Shown: positions 1 to 12,474, numbered from the stretch's first letter. The stretch: 64,000 bases of DNA from Acanthosoma haemorrhoidale (GCA_930367205.1 OV884014.1:78719104-78783103), one strand, 5' to 3'. Notes: a model not told the origin generated them from the letters alone. Made by a program: numbers and translations.

Positions 1-1295
1 TCCATTACTTGTGATTGTTAGCGAAAACGGGCTCTCCTAGAAAGTAATAGGCCACTTGCTCAACTACCAGGAGAATGTTTTTTGTTTTTTTTCTAAGTAT
101 CGTGATGGCCATTAGTGAAAATTATAGGGACAGGAAAAACCTGATCCGACCGAGACACTGTGTCTCTTAATATAATTCAAACCTACTCTATACCAGCTTT
201 CATTTTTTTTTTAATATATTCTAATTACCGGCCTATATAAGATTGGAACCTCTAAAGAGCCAGCAAAGAATCAATCAGAACCAACCCCCACGTACACTCA
301 AGGAGGAATTCTGTACACAGTTTGTCCTCGCCCCTCGAAGAAAAAAAATGATAATGCCACTCTTAACTGGTTATGTCGTAGTAAACGTTGAAGGGTGGCC
401 TCAAAGATTGCTTTTTCATCATATCAAACATTATTTTTTTGCTTACTGAAATTTCCATTCATCAATTATAAACTGTATTCATTTTATTAAATGTTCATAA
501 ACTAAACTGAGGTGATCATCATCTTCATAACCCCTCCATTGTGATGGTGACGTTTTTAAAAACTATCGTATTAGCATATTGGCCAATTGATTTGAGGGAC
601 AAATGCACGATGGTTGCGTGATGGTTAAGTAGAAAGTTCTTGTTTGGAAGTAAAGCCGATAACTTCAGACTAGGCGAGGAATCCTTTAATACAGATATCC
701 AGTTGACAATGGAAATCATACCAGTCTGTATGTTCTTAGGAAAGTAATGTGATGATTTTTTTTTTTTTAGGGTTTCGTTGATTTTTTGAAAACAAAAAAC
801 CTTCATTCATTCAAACCTTCACCGGTGTATATGTCTGTCTTCTTCAATGGAATCCTCCGTTTTTTGAAAATTTACTTTGAGATTCACTCTTACATTGAGA
901 ACACATGAAAAAACATATATCTCCTTAAAACCTGTCCTTAATAAACTAATCACTTTATAATTAAAACGAATATTTTTTCTATAATTTTGAATGGGAGGTA
1001 TCTCACTACAGCTACGTGTAGTTTTTGTTTTGTTATTTCAAAACGTAATTACAAAAACGTCATTAACCACAGGCAACTTTACTTAGAACAGTGTTTTTTT
1101 TTTGTGGTATGAAATTTATAATTTAGGAATGGGTGAATTATATTTTTTAATTGAGTATTTTTGATACTCCTTAATTGCTATTAAGACGGAATTTTAAAAA
1201 TCATTATGATTATTTACTGAGGCAATGAATATTTCTACTACTTCCAATTTATGTTGACGTTTAAAGATTCACTCATTATATTTTTAAGAAAATTG
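1..1295. other. AT-rich intergenic DNA, no gene seen
   Basis: AT-rich sequence with many A/T homopolymers. The short open frames here have the composition of chance frames and no recognisable domain. I saw no RNA gene, terminal repeats or target-site duplications. Confidence 0.5.
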
Positions 1296-1785
1296 TTATT
1301 TCATTCTATTTGGATTCTGGTTCTATACCTTTTTTAAAGGTCACTAAATTTTGGCGATTTGGCTCCTTTGGTTTATTTTTTATAAAATTATTTGGTTCGG
1401 CGCGATCGTTTGTCCTCGTTTTAATGACAATACATTTATTTGTAACCGGTTCTTCAATTATTTTTCCTTTATTTCCAATATTTAGAACCTCTAAATTTTC
1501 ATTATCACTTTAATTTAACTTTGTGGTTGAATCAGATTCAACAAGTTTTGGTTCATACATTGATTTATATTTTTTTCAAGTTTTTTGGCTTTTTTATTGA
1601 AATTTTCTTCAAATATTTATCAAATTCTTCGTTTAATTTGTCAAGGTTTTGTTCTAATTTATCGATTAGTTGTTTAAAAAGAGTTTTTAATTGTGATTTT
1701 CCTGAGCTAACACCATCATTTCTGGACGTAACCAATTCAAGTGGGGTTTTAAGAAGCAAAGGGACGTTCGTATATATTTATTCTC
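1296..1785 (-). pseudogene. Decayed Lys/Asn/Glu-rich coding-like tract
   Basis: On the minus strand, three open segments follow one another: about 1565-1785, a short piece from an ATG near 1562, and about 1300-1510. They read as hydrophilic, Lys/Asn/Glu-rich protein, with a heptad-like stretch (LFKQLIDKLEQNLDKL) in the first. They are separated by a frameshift near 1565 and a TAA near 1512. The plus-strand frames over the same bases are Phe-rich and less protein-like. I do not recognise the family; an old gag-like or host exon is possible. The tandem duplication starts inside it at 1546, so the upstream part is repeated at about 4755-4975. It could simply be an A-rich strand giving K/N-rich translation by chance. 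Confidence 0.22.
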
Positions 1786-4730
1786 CCCGTTACAATAATA
1801 AAATCAAATTGTGAGTCCTTGATACTTTGATGTTGATAATAATTTAACCATCATCATGAAAATAAAGAATAACAATTAAGTGGGTTATAACAGTAAAGAT
1901 CTGGACAGCCTGATTATATGTTCCGGTTTTCACCAAACTCTAAATCTACATGTGTCTGTCATAAAAAAATGAAGAGGAGCTAAAAATATGTTTGTGTTTC
2001 CAGATTTAGATTACGGTTAATTGCACTAATTGTCCACTGATATTAAGTAAGGGATAGTTAAATGATGTACGTATATACATACATAGTTACATGCCATTAA
2101 AATATGCTACAAAACGTATGTATATCTTGGAAGCCGTGAATGACTGAATGGCCGTCCTTGAGAAGTCGGTAAGGTTTGCGAAGATAAGAGGCCCCAGACA
2201 GCGTCTAGATGGCAGATAATTGGATGTCGGGTCTCCGACTGGAGTCTGCAATATTGGAACTGCATGGAGGCCACCACATGATGATGGAATATTCACTATC
2301 TTGCCAAGATTCGTCGTCTGATTCACTTGTGGCTTGTGGAGATGTACTCATAATCTACATAAGCGATTAGTCATCCATAACATACATCATACCTGGGTTA
2401 ATTTCTGAGCTAAAAGTAATCTGTCAATAACAGTTGTAAAAATACTACAATTAATCTTAATTCTTAAAATCAATTATTCCGTAACCAGGATATACTGAGC
2501 TGGTTAACCACATTTATTTTAAAATAATGAGAAGTACGATAATCTAAAAAATTAGGCTCAGATACAATCACGTAATTTGAGAGGGTTTACGACTGTGAAA
2601 ACGATTTTGTTCACAATTTTAATGAAGACCACTAAAGCCACAAGACGCAGTACTCATTATTAATCCGGTTATGTAGATCAGATTAAAGATACCTTATTTG
2701 ATATGGTAGGAGAATATTTATTTTTTAATTAATATTTATTGCAATACACGAAAGTTTTTAACACTTTACGTAATTTACAATGTATTAATGAGTACGACGA
2801 GATCGTTGATTTTATAGTCTACTCAAAATGATAGAATAATATTTGTACAACTAATTAATTTTGAAATGATCCTTCATTATTTTTTACGGGACTGGTTATA
2901 TTTTTTAGACTCGCCAGGCCATCAAATGAAACTACCATGCAAAATATTATACCTCAAAAAAAAAAAAAACTGGTCGAGTTAAAGTTGCGAATAATATGTT
3001 AATGACAATTTTAATTACCTGATGGAAATGTAGTTTAAAAAACAAAACAAAATAACTTATCGCTAGTGAATACATTGGCATCATTAATTTGATGTCCTAC
3101 TCAAAAGTATATGTTTTTTTTAATACCAACTAATTAATTAATAAATCATCTTTCATAGATATTCTGGAACCTGATTTGAAAACTCTTTTATCTGTACAAA
3201 GTCCCAAAAATGAAGTTACGAGAGAAAAAAACAAATAGTATATGTTAGTATAAGTAGTGTATGTGATCTTATTGATGCAATAATTAGTATCCCTCCCAAA
3301 AATTACTGATAAGACCGGGTGTTCTATTCATTGAGCCATACCTGCGAGTCCCACTGACATCCGATTGCTTAAGCTGCGCTCCGGCTATGTTCTTCTAAAG
3401 TTGTTCACTAAAGGATTGATTGCTAAACTAAATATAATCTCTACTTATTTATGGGTAGGAAAACATAAACAAAAATAAACCTACTGTTAAACAGGTAATT
3501 CTAATCTGGACATATAGAATAGAGCTAAGGGGGAAGCAAAAAAAGTTGAACATCAAGCGTATCCAATTCTTTCACCAAAAAGTTCAGCTCGTATCCGGAG
3601 ACGCAGCTTCCCAAGACTCCGCTTCCTCTTTTGCATGCGAGAAAGGTGACAACAATGTGGATTTGGCAGCTCTCAGGGCTAGTAAATACTGTAGGAATGA
3701 GCTAATGAAGAATTGTAAATTTGGTATAAATGAGAACGTTTATCACAATTACTTATTGCCCAATAAGGTAGGTTTTAATTTTATTACAGTAAATATTTTG
3801 AATTAAAACAGATAAATACAAGGTGTGTAGCATAATATTGGCTAGGTCTCATACTCGTTAGAGGTAGCTTGATAGTTAGACCACCCAGTCCAGTTAGTTA
3901 CTCTTTTTTTTTTGGCTTATAATTAAAAAAAAAAAAACTATTTTTAAGCCGATACGCATCCGTTTAACAGGACAGGAAAGGCGGGAAATCTTATCAGCGG
4001 AGGTAGCCACTAGAGAGGTTTGAATCAAGAACCTAAACAGAAAAAAATATATAGAAAAAATAAGGATTCCCTCTTATCCTTGGACCCTATTTATGTTAGA
4101 TACACAAATAATCTCGGTAACGAAGTAGAGTAAACATAAAAAGGGGATCCGGTATCGTAGAGATAATCGTCAAAGTCACAGACATGTAAAGGGAAAGGAA
4201 ATGCGCGCCAGACAGCTAGAAGGCTGCAGACCTAGTCTAGACACACTTACATATTATCGACTTTTCTCTTAGAGTCGATCTAACAGCAGTCTTCTTATAC
4301 ATTCGCTACTCGTCTTTAAGTCATGCGTTAACTTAATCTAGATTTCTACATAGGTAATGGAGTTATCATAGGTATACTGCCTATAAAATGTATAATTCAA
4401 CCATGATCAGCTACTAAAGAGCACAACATAAATGGAGGATTTACAGTAAAATAACGAAAATAAAACAATTGATCCAAAGACGTGATCCAGCAAATAAATT
4501 AATGTTGTTAATAATAAGCATTTAGCTGACAATACACCCGTAATCACTTAGACAAGGGGTGTGGTTTGAACATTTAACCACTTATTAAAATTCATGAAAC
4601 ATATTTAGAGAGGAAAAATGTTAATTTGAATTTGTATTATAGAATATAAACATTTTTAGCTAAAAACACTATAATTTTTATGAAAAACACTAAGATCCTT
4701 CATTATCTTTTGCAAACGAAAAAAAAATTC
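1546..4730 (+). repeat. 3,185-bp tandem duplication, copy 1
   Basis: This unit matches 4736-7920 at a constant offset of 3,190 bp. Every stretch I compared is the same, including poly-A and poly-T runs. The match starts at TTTTGGTTCATACATTG; base 1545 differs from 4735. It ends at GAAAAAAAATTC; base 4731 differs from 7921. Contents are AT-rich non-coding DNA, part of the coding-like tract above, a Jockey-LINE tail at 3500-3798, and a 48-codon acidic ORF on the minus strand (2205-2351, starting MSTSPQATSESDDESW) of unknown meaning. No terminal inverted repeats, TG..CA ends or gene define it as a mobile element, so a segmental duplication fits best. Confidence 0.95.
3500..3798 (+). mobile_element. 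Internally deleted Jockey-LINE tail in tandem copy 1
   Basis: 3500-3590 matches the reverse transcriptase C-terminal coding region of the LINE at 48503-50566 (reading SNIKRIQSF there and LNIKRIQFF here). At about 3590 the sequence jumps to that element's 3' UTR (CTCGTATCCGGAGACGC) and runs to the family end near 3795. About 310 bp present in the 48.5-kb copy are missing. Similar strings at 3488-3499 and 3803-3816 may be a worn target-site duplication. The copy is more diverged than the others, so it is older. An 86-codon open frame at 3546-3806 is the remnant reading through this junction, not a gene. Confidence 0.75.
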
Positions 4731-4735
4731 ATACA
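4731..4735 (+). other. 5-bp junction between tandem copies
   Basis: ATACA separates the two units and belongs to neither. With its surroundings it makes TTCATACAT at 4728-4736, which repeats at 4742-4750. The insert may have been templated from the start of the next copy, as end-joining repair can do. Confidence 0.6.
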
Positions 4736-7700
4736 TTTTGGTTCATACATTGATTTATATTTTTTTCAAGTTTTTTGGCTTTTTTATTGAAATTTTCTTC
4801 AAATATTTATCAAATTCTTCGTTTAATTTGTCAAGGTTTTGTTCTAATTTATCGATTAGTTGTTTAAAAAGAGTTTTTAATTGTGATTTTCCTGAGCTAA
4901 CACCATCATTTCTGGACGTAACCAATTCAAGTGGGGTTTTAAGAAGCAAAGGGACGTTCGTATATATTTATTCTCCCCGTTACAATAATAAAATCAAATT
5001 GTGAGTCCTTGATACTTTGATGTTGATAATAATTTAACCATCATCATGAAAATAAAGAATAACAATTAAGTGGGTTATAACAGTAAAGATCTGGACAGCC
5101 TGATTATATGTTCCGGTTTTCACCAAACTCTAAATCTACATGTGTCTGTCATAAAAAAATGAAGAGGAGCTAAAAATATGTTTGTGTTTCCAGATTTAGA
5201 TTACGGTTAATTGCACTAATTGTCCACTGATATTAAGTAAGGGATAGTTAAATGATGTACGTATATACATACATAGTTACATGCCATTAAAATATGCTAC
5301 AAAACGTATGTATATCTTGGAAGCCGTGAATGACTGAATGGCCGTCCTTGAGAAGTCGGTAAGGTTTGCGAAGATAAGAGGCCCCAGACAGCGTCTAGAT
5401 GGCAGATAATTGGATGTCGGGTCTCCGACTGGAGTCTGCAATATTGGAACTGCATGGAGGCCACCACATGATGATGGAATATTCACTATCTTGCCAAGAT
5501 TCGTCGTCTGATTCACTTGTGGCTTGTGGAGATGTACTCATAATCTACATAAGCGATTAGTCATCCATAACATACATCATACCTGGGTTAATTTCTGAGC
5601 TAAAAGTAATCTGTCAATAACAGTTGTAAAAATACTACAATTAATCTTAATTCTTAAAATCAATTATTCCGTAACCAGGATATACTGAGCTGGTTAACCA
5701 CATTTATTTTAAAATAATGAGAAGTACGATAATCTAAAAAATTAGGCTCAGATACAATCACGTAATTTGAGAGGGTTTACGACTGTGAAAACGATTTTGT
5801 TCACAATTTTAATGAAGACCACTAAAGCCACAAGACGCAGTACTCATTATTAATCCGGTTATGTAGATCAGATTAAAGATACCTTATTTGATATGGTAGG
5901 AGAATATTTATTTTTTAATTAATATTTATTGCAATACACGAAAGTTTTTAACACTTTACGTAATTTACAATGTATTAATGAGTACGACGAGATCGTTGAT
6001 TTTATAGTCTACTCAAAATGATAGAATAATATTTGTACAACTAATTAATTTTGAAATGATCCTTCATTATTTTTTACGGGACTGGTTATATTTTTTAGAC
6101 TCGCCAGGCCATCAAATGAAACTACCATGCAAAATATTATACCTCAAAAAAAAAAAAAACTGGTCGAGTTAAAGTTGCGAATAATATGTTAATGACAATT
6201 TTAATTACCTGATGGAAATGTAGTTTAAAAAACAAAACAAAATAACTTATCGCTAGTGAATACATTGGCATCATTAATTTGATGTCCTACTCAAAAGTAT
6301 ATGTTTTTTTTAATACCAACTAATTAATTAATAAATCATCTTTCATAGATATTCTGGAACCTGATTTGAAAACTCTTTTATCTGTACAAAGTCCCAAAAA
6401 TGAAGTTACGAGAGAAAAAAACAAATAGTATATGTTAGTATAAGTAGTGTATGTGATCTTATTGATGCAATAATTAGTATCCCTCCCAAAAATTACTGAT
6501 AAGACCGGGTGTTCTATTCATTGAGCCATACCTGCGAGTCCCACTGACATCCGATTGCTTAAGCTGCGCTCCGGCTATGTTCTTCTAAAGTTGTTCACTA
6601 AAGGATTGATTGCTAAACTAAATATAATCTCTACTTATTTATGGGTAGGAAAACATAAACAAAAATAAACCTACTGTTAAACAGGTAATTCTAATCTGGA
6701 CATATAGAATAGAGCTAAGGGGGAAGCAAAAAAAGTTGAACATCAAGCGTATCCAATTCTTTCACCAAAAAGTTCAGCTCGTATCCGGAGACGCAGCTTC
6801 CCAAGACTCCGCTTCCTCTTTTGCATGCGAGAAAGGTGACAACAATGTGGATTTGGCAGCTCTCAGGGCTAGTAAATACTGTAGGAATGAGCTAATGAAG
6901 AATTGTAAATTTGGTATAAATGAGAACGTTTATCACAATTACTTATTGCCCAATAAGGTAGGTTTTAATTTTATTACAGTAAATATTTTGAATTAAAACA
7001 GATAAATACAAGGTGTGTAGCATAATATTGGCTAGGTCTCATACTCGTTAGAGGTAGCTTGATAGTTAGACCACCCAGTCCAGTTAGTTACTCTTTTTTT
7101 TTTGGCTTATAATTAAAAAAAAAAAAACTATTTTTAAGCCGATACGCATCCGTTTAACAGGACAGGAAAGGCGGGAAATCTTATCAGCGGAGGTAGCCAC
7201 TAGAGAGGTTTGAATCAAGAACCTAAACAGAAAAAAATATATAGAAAAAATAAGGATTCCCTCTTATCCTTGGACCCTATTTATGTTAGATACACAAATA
7301 ATCTCGGTAACGAAGTAGAGTAAACATAAAAAGGGGATCCGGTATCGTAGAGATAATCGTCAAAGTCACAGACATGTAAAGGGAAAGGAAATGCGCGCCA
7401 GACAGCTAGAAGGCTGCAGACCTAGTCTAGACACACTTACATATTATCGACTTTTCTCTTAGAGTCGATCTAACAGCAGTCTTCTTATACATTCGCTACT
7501 CGTCTTTAAGTCATGCGTTAACTTAATCTAGATTTCTACATAGGTAATGGAGTTATCATAGGTATACTGCCTATAAAATGTATAATTCAACCATGATCAG
7601 CTACTAAAGAGCACAACATAAATGGAGGATTTACAGTAAAATAACGAAAATAAAACAATTGATCCAAAGACGTGATCCAGCAAATAAATTAATGTTGTTA

Positions 7701-7920
7701 ATAATAAGCATTTAGCTGACAATACACCCGTAATCACTTAGACAAGGGGTGTGGTTTGAACATTTAACCACTTATTAAAATTCATGAAACATATTTAGAG
7801 AGGAAAAATGTTAATTTGAATTTGTATTATAGAATATAAACATTTTTAGCTAAAAACACTATAATTTTTATGAAAAACACTAAGATCCTTCATTATCTTT
7901 TGCAAACGAAAAAAAAATTC
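4736..7920 (+). repeat. 3,185-bp tandem duplication, copy 2
   Basis: Second copy of 1546-4730, same orientation. It carries the same acidic mini-ORF (5395-5541, minus strand) and the same LINE tail. Lack of visible divergence implies a very recent duplication, gene conversion, or an assembly artefact. Confidence 0.95.
6690..6988 (+). mobile_element. Internally deleted Jockey-LINE tail in tandem copy 2
   Basis: Exact counterpart of 3500-3798, offset by 3,190 bp, with the same internal deletion joint near 6780. It arose by the tandem duplication, not by a separate transposition. Confidence 0.75.
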
Positions 7921-8137
7921 TCTCATGTGATTTCCGGTTGAACTACGAATGTCACATTCGCACAATGCCTTTGAGAAATTGAACAGGACTGAGGGTCAGG
8001 TAATATTTAGGTAGGTTGGGAAGGAAGGTAATAAGAACCAGTGATTCGCTGAGACATCAATACGGCAAGCTAGGCTGAATAGCGTATGCTATATGTCTGT
8101 CTTAAATTAAAAGTGACAAATCACTTAAGAATAAATT

Positions 8138-8334
8138 AACTTTTTTTTTTTTTTCTCAGCTCTCAAACCTATAAAATAGGATGTAGGAAAAATAAAGAAA
8201 AATTATTTTGGGCTAATGAGTGCCTTTCACTAAGGGGAGTCCCCCATTTGAAGGATGTATGAGAAGGATATAGGGTGTGGAATGCCTAAAAAGGCGGATG
8301 GAATCAGGAAGGTAGTGAGAGTCTACCAAGGGTT
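8138..8334 (-). mobile_element. 3' tail of second LINE family (poly-A type)
   Basis: On the minus strand this is a short non-coding tail ending in poly-A, seen as poly-T at 8141-8154 on the plus strand. After the poly-T, the sequence CTCAGCTCTC followed by a GGAAAAATAAAG motif matches the copies at 55.1-55.7 kb. The copy is flanked by the 9-bp direct repeat GAATAAATT (8129-8137 and 8335-8343), a target-site duplication. It is strongly 5'-truncated and keeps no coding sequence. Confidence 0.65.
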
Positions 8335-8343
8335 GAATAAATT

Positions 8344-10487
8344 CCATAAATTGGAATAAATTAACTAAAACAACCGTTTTAAAGATTATTTATGAAAAAA
8401 CTATTAATGCGCGAGGATAGATTTTAACTATAGACGTCAAAGAGACAATCTTAAGAAAAAATGAAAGTTGAAATTCGGGGTTCGACTTCCCAATAAACGA
8501 GGGAAAGTTTCAAATTCATTGGTTGTGAGGAATTACCAATCCATAGAAAGAAAGTTTTCCCCGCCAACATGGCTGATCGGGGTTAGGAATTTCCTGCTGA
8601 ATCCTGGTACTAATTTGTAGTATAAGGGACAGGGCAGGGGTTAATAATGGTTATCAAAATGTGTTCACTAGCAACAGTACAACAATAAAGTTTGTGTGCA
8701 CAACGATTTATTGTTACTGCGATCACGTGTGCGGTGCACCCGTGTACACTTGACTACAGAACACTACACCATAAACTTAAACAAACAGTACGCTCATGAC
8801 GCTATCTCGTAAAAAGATACACAACATTTAAGGCAAGGCCATCTCAATCCCCTTAGAGTCACTCTCATCTCCCACTCTGCCGACAAACCCACACCAACAA
8901 CTCCAACGTCATCAAGCCCTGCTGGGGACAAAACAGCATCATAGATAAAGGTAAATGTCAGGGAACAAGGTGTGCAATCATTAATGGCAATGCTACCGAA
9001 TCCCATCCCAACATTAAAGATACTGCTGATGCCCCGCTAATCTTTATAAATGTGCCAATTAAAAAAAGTTCTACTCAGATCCAATCAATGATAAAAATGC
9101 AAAATATTTGAAATGCAAAATGAACATAATCCCCTGGTATGCAATGATATTTCCCATGCAGGAAAATTCACTTTATAAACATACGCTATATAGACTTATG
9201 GTTCATCCATACCTGTTTGTAAGCAGAACTTCGATCTTCGAGCTCGATGGCTACTCGGTGAATGAGAGGGCTTTAGAGGGGACAGCCAGCCCTAAGATAG
9301 GGCAGATAGCCCTAATCTGCCTGCCCAGTTTACAATCAGATAACGTTACGAGTTACGATTTGTACCCTCCATCTCTGTTCCAGATTACCGTGCCATTATC
9401 GCTGTAACACTATCGGTTGTCGTACCAGGCATCAATAATCGTTATGTTAAACTGATAACTGTCCGTTCGTTACGCTGAAAGTTATCGTTAGTTGGGTTAA
9501 TAGGCGAGTTTTTTTTTTTTGAAAATTACCTTATTAAAATGATTCGTATCAGTGTCTTCCTACCCGGACTCATTAGGCTTTAGATCGTTCAGATGATTTA
9601 GTGTGTCTGGAATTTATTGTTTGAAAAAGTGGTGATCACTAAGAAAGCGTTCATTCTTCGAGTATGCTCATTTGTACCTGCCATAGGCATTTTCCTGTAT
9701 AATATAAAAGTCATAACGATTTCCCCGTTAGCGAACAATCACTCCGATCTTTCGGCTTTTAAACAGAACCTCATCAATCTTATGTGGTACTAGTCAATGC
9801 AAGGACCACTTGACATATTTCCCGCCTGATCGACGGAAGGATATTTTTATGTTTTTAGTTCTCGGTTATCAGTTAGTTTTCTAGACCATTTGCCAACATC
9901 GCTTATGCAAAATGGACCACGGGACGAAACACAAATGCTACCATGGTCGTGCAAGCAAACAAGTCCTTTCAGCTTGAACGTTCGTAAGCTTACGAGCATC
10001 CTGTGCAGTATAAAGCTCGATTCATGGACGCGGTCAGGGACAGGTCAGGTTCGGGCAAGTTATTTACGATGACTACAGGGAAAAAGCCTGTTATCCCATT
10101 ATAAGTCTTAGAATATTTAAATCATAAAAAACTGTGAATATTTTGGAATTCTCTGGGTTTTTATCACGTTTGTGATTTGTACCCTTCATACCTCGCACCT
10201 TTTCTAAATCCTTCCAATGTATTGCATTATATCGATGTTGATCGGGCAGTGTACTGACTTGACCGTGACTGGTTGTGAGAATCAAGTTTTAATATTCCCG
10301 ATTTTAGCGAACCGTGACAAAAGTGAGGACTATTCAGTTCTCGGCTTTAGTTCAGTATTACCTCATAAAGCGATGTGGTAAAATAAAAATAAAAAAAAAT
10401 CCACTTTTTAACGCTGCTTCTTGAATAACCAAACAATGAACCAATGTGCCAAGAAAATGCCCTTCATAGACTTTGAAATATTACATT
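8344..10487. other. Intergenic, no gene recognised
   Basis: Mixed composition, with GC-richer patches at 8540-9010, 9220-9480 and 9880-10060. Frames at 9108-9407 (+) and 8794-9006 (-) show no known motif. I see no terminal repeats. Some patches may be old transposon remains. Confidence 0.4.
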
Positions 10488-10499
10488 TATTTTTCTTTA

Positions 10500-10913
10500 C
10501 TCGTCCCTATAATCCTCCTCGGAGACTGAAACGGCAGTGGCCTCGTGACCTACTATAAATGCGCAACAGTGGGAGTCCTGGCAATGGTCAGTTTCTCCAA
10601 TCATGTCCTGAGCGTATGTGGCTCTCGCGCTCTTCGTCAGCCTCCACTGGCTCGTATCCGGTGGCGTGGCTGGTGGGGGAGCGTGGGGGACTTCCCAAGA
10701 CTCCGCTTCCTCTTTCGCTTGCGAGGGAGGCAACAACCGTGTGGGCTTGGGGGGCCCCTGGGCTGTTTGTATATGTTTGTAAATATTGTATGAATGTGTG
10801 AGCGAATGATGAATTGTAAATATGGTATGAATGAAAACACTTATCTCAATTATTTGTTGCCTATTAAGTACAGGCAGATTGTAATTTCATCATAATAAAG
10901 TTGTTAACATATA
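10500..10913 (+). mobile_element. 5'-truncated Jockey LINE copy with target duplication
   Basis: The copy starts inside the last ~19 codons of the LINE ORF2 (reading PYNPPRRLKRQWPRDLL, then TAA at 10556-10558). It continues through the GC-richer 3' UTR to CATAATAAAGTTGTTAACATATAT. A 12-bp direct repeat, TATTTTTCTTTA, lies at 10488-10499 and 10914-10925, as expected of target-primed reverse transcription. Several overlapping open frames across 10497-10840 on both strands come from the low-stop 3' UTR and are not genes. Confidence 0.85.
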
Positions 10914-10925
10914 TATTTTTCTTTA

Positions 10926-11713
10926 AATACAAGAAATTCATTTACTTTATTTTATGTGAGACGGTCCCATATTCCTAACCCATCCTACCCCCTACAATGA
11001 ATAGTAAAAACTTATGAGTTAACACTATTGTTAAAAATAAAAACTATAACATTTTAAACATTTGATTCAAAAATTTTTTGAGAAAAAAAATTAAAATCCC
11101 CATATATCCTATTATATTTTATATTAGTATTTTATATCCTTTTCTTTCTTTATGCACAACACTACTTCAAAAAATAAATGATTCTTAACGAATGATTCAT
11201 ATTCCAAAAAAAAAAATGAAGGCACTACGAGCATGATGGAAATACAGCACACACTATAATTACGGACTTAAAGCCTACGACAGGCATGCAATTATACAAT
11301 TTGGATACTTAAACTGATCAGCTTGTTTCGTCAGCATAAACATTCCTCTGTTTCACACTATACAAAATTTTTATAACCAAGAAAATACTGATGTTTTGAA
11401 CCATAGTGTATTTCCACCTTTATAATTATAATATCTATACTCACGATAATCGGTTATAGACAGTTGACATGCGTTATTTTTTTCACAATTTGTGAAGGGA
11501 GTATAAAAGATTTCGTGATAAACAGTATTTTGTTCGTATTTTTCTCTATGTCGGACGCTCGTCGTACTAAGTGGGGAAAAAAAAAAACATGTAAAAGATA
11601 TGACTTCCGTGTCGATGTATTATGGACGAACGACGCCCACAAAACTGTCTTTATCACACCTTAAAATACGAGCCATATGGCTTCGCAGTTGGACGAAATA
11701 TCATAAAAATCTT
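10926..11713. other. AT-rich intergenic, no gene seen
   Basis: AT-rich with poly-A tracts. Complementary open frames at 11454-11664 on both strands have no recognisable content. Confidence 0.5.
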
Positions 11714-12474
11714 TATAGATTGAGCCTCTCTAAAGTATGCTGACCGGAAGACACAGTCTTTATAAAAGGAATGAAATAAAAACATACTTCTTATCCGATT
11801 TAGCAGTAAACATCGTTTTGACAAACTGTTTATGTCTGCGTTATATATGGTTAAAGGATAAAAGTAAGATGTACCCCGTTTACTCCAGGTCTAAGAACTA
11901 GTTAACCGACAAACTATTTATCCTTATCGCCCAAATCCTACAGAATATAAATATAAATTCAATATCATATTTCTTTAGTTTATTTTTGTTTTTGTCTCAC
12001 CTTCACTGTGAATACTTGACCCAGGTACGATTAAACAAATTCAATCAGCTGATTTCCAAAGGAGAACTCTGAAAGGTTGAGTTAAATCATGTGTGTACTT
12101 GGGTTGTTAAGAAAGTCCTGGTGCATGAAACCTTATGTATTGTTAACGCTACAGTAACATATTAAATTCTTATTTGACTCGTTCGTTTGTATATATATAT
12201 ATTGTAACATTCATGATATTTGAGAATATCATGGCCAGGAACCCTCACATCTGGTAAGCATCTTCCTTTATGCTCCTAGGAGTGGGGATGAGATAAAAGG
12301 GCAGTCTTAGCACAACCGTCGAGAAGAGTGGACTTAGCAAGCTCCCGAAATGGCGGTTACTAACAGGAAGAGAGGAGAAGAACCAACAGCAGAAAGTAAC
12401 GTTGATTGGATTACAGGAAGATCATCGATTGGGTGATATTAATATTGTTTTTATTATGGATCCAGTAAAAGAAA
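11714..12474 (+). repeat. Dispersed repeat B, copy 1 (LTR-like)
   Basis: About 760 bp shared with 16169-16938 at roughly 95% identity by eye, starting TATAGATTGAGCCTCTC and ending around GGATCCAGTAAAAGAAA. The right half begins after a TA run (TTGTATATATATATATTGTAAC), contains a short inverted repeat (CATGATAT..ATATCATG, about 12212-12230), and ends in a GC-richer leader-like stretch. That layout resembles the end of an LTR retrotransposon followed by a leader. No gag or pol frame is present. It could equally be another repeat class. Confidence 0.7.

Noticed and set aside
10497..10840. Several overlapping open frames on both strands
   Set aside because: They lie in the GC-richer 3' UTR of a Jockey LINE copy and recur, altered, at 18.2, 26.6 and 48.6 kb.
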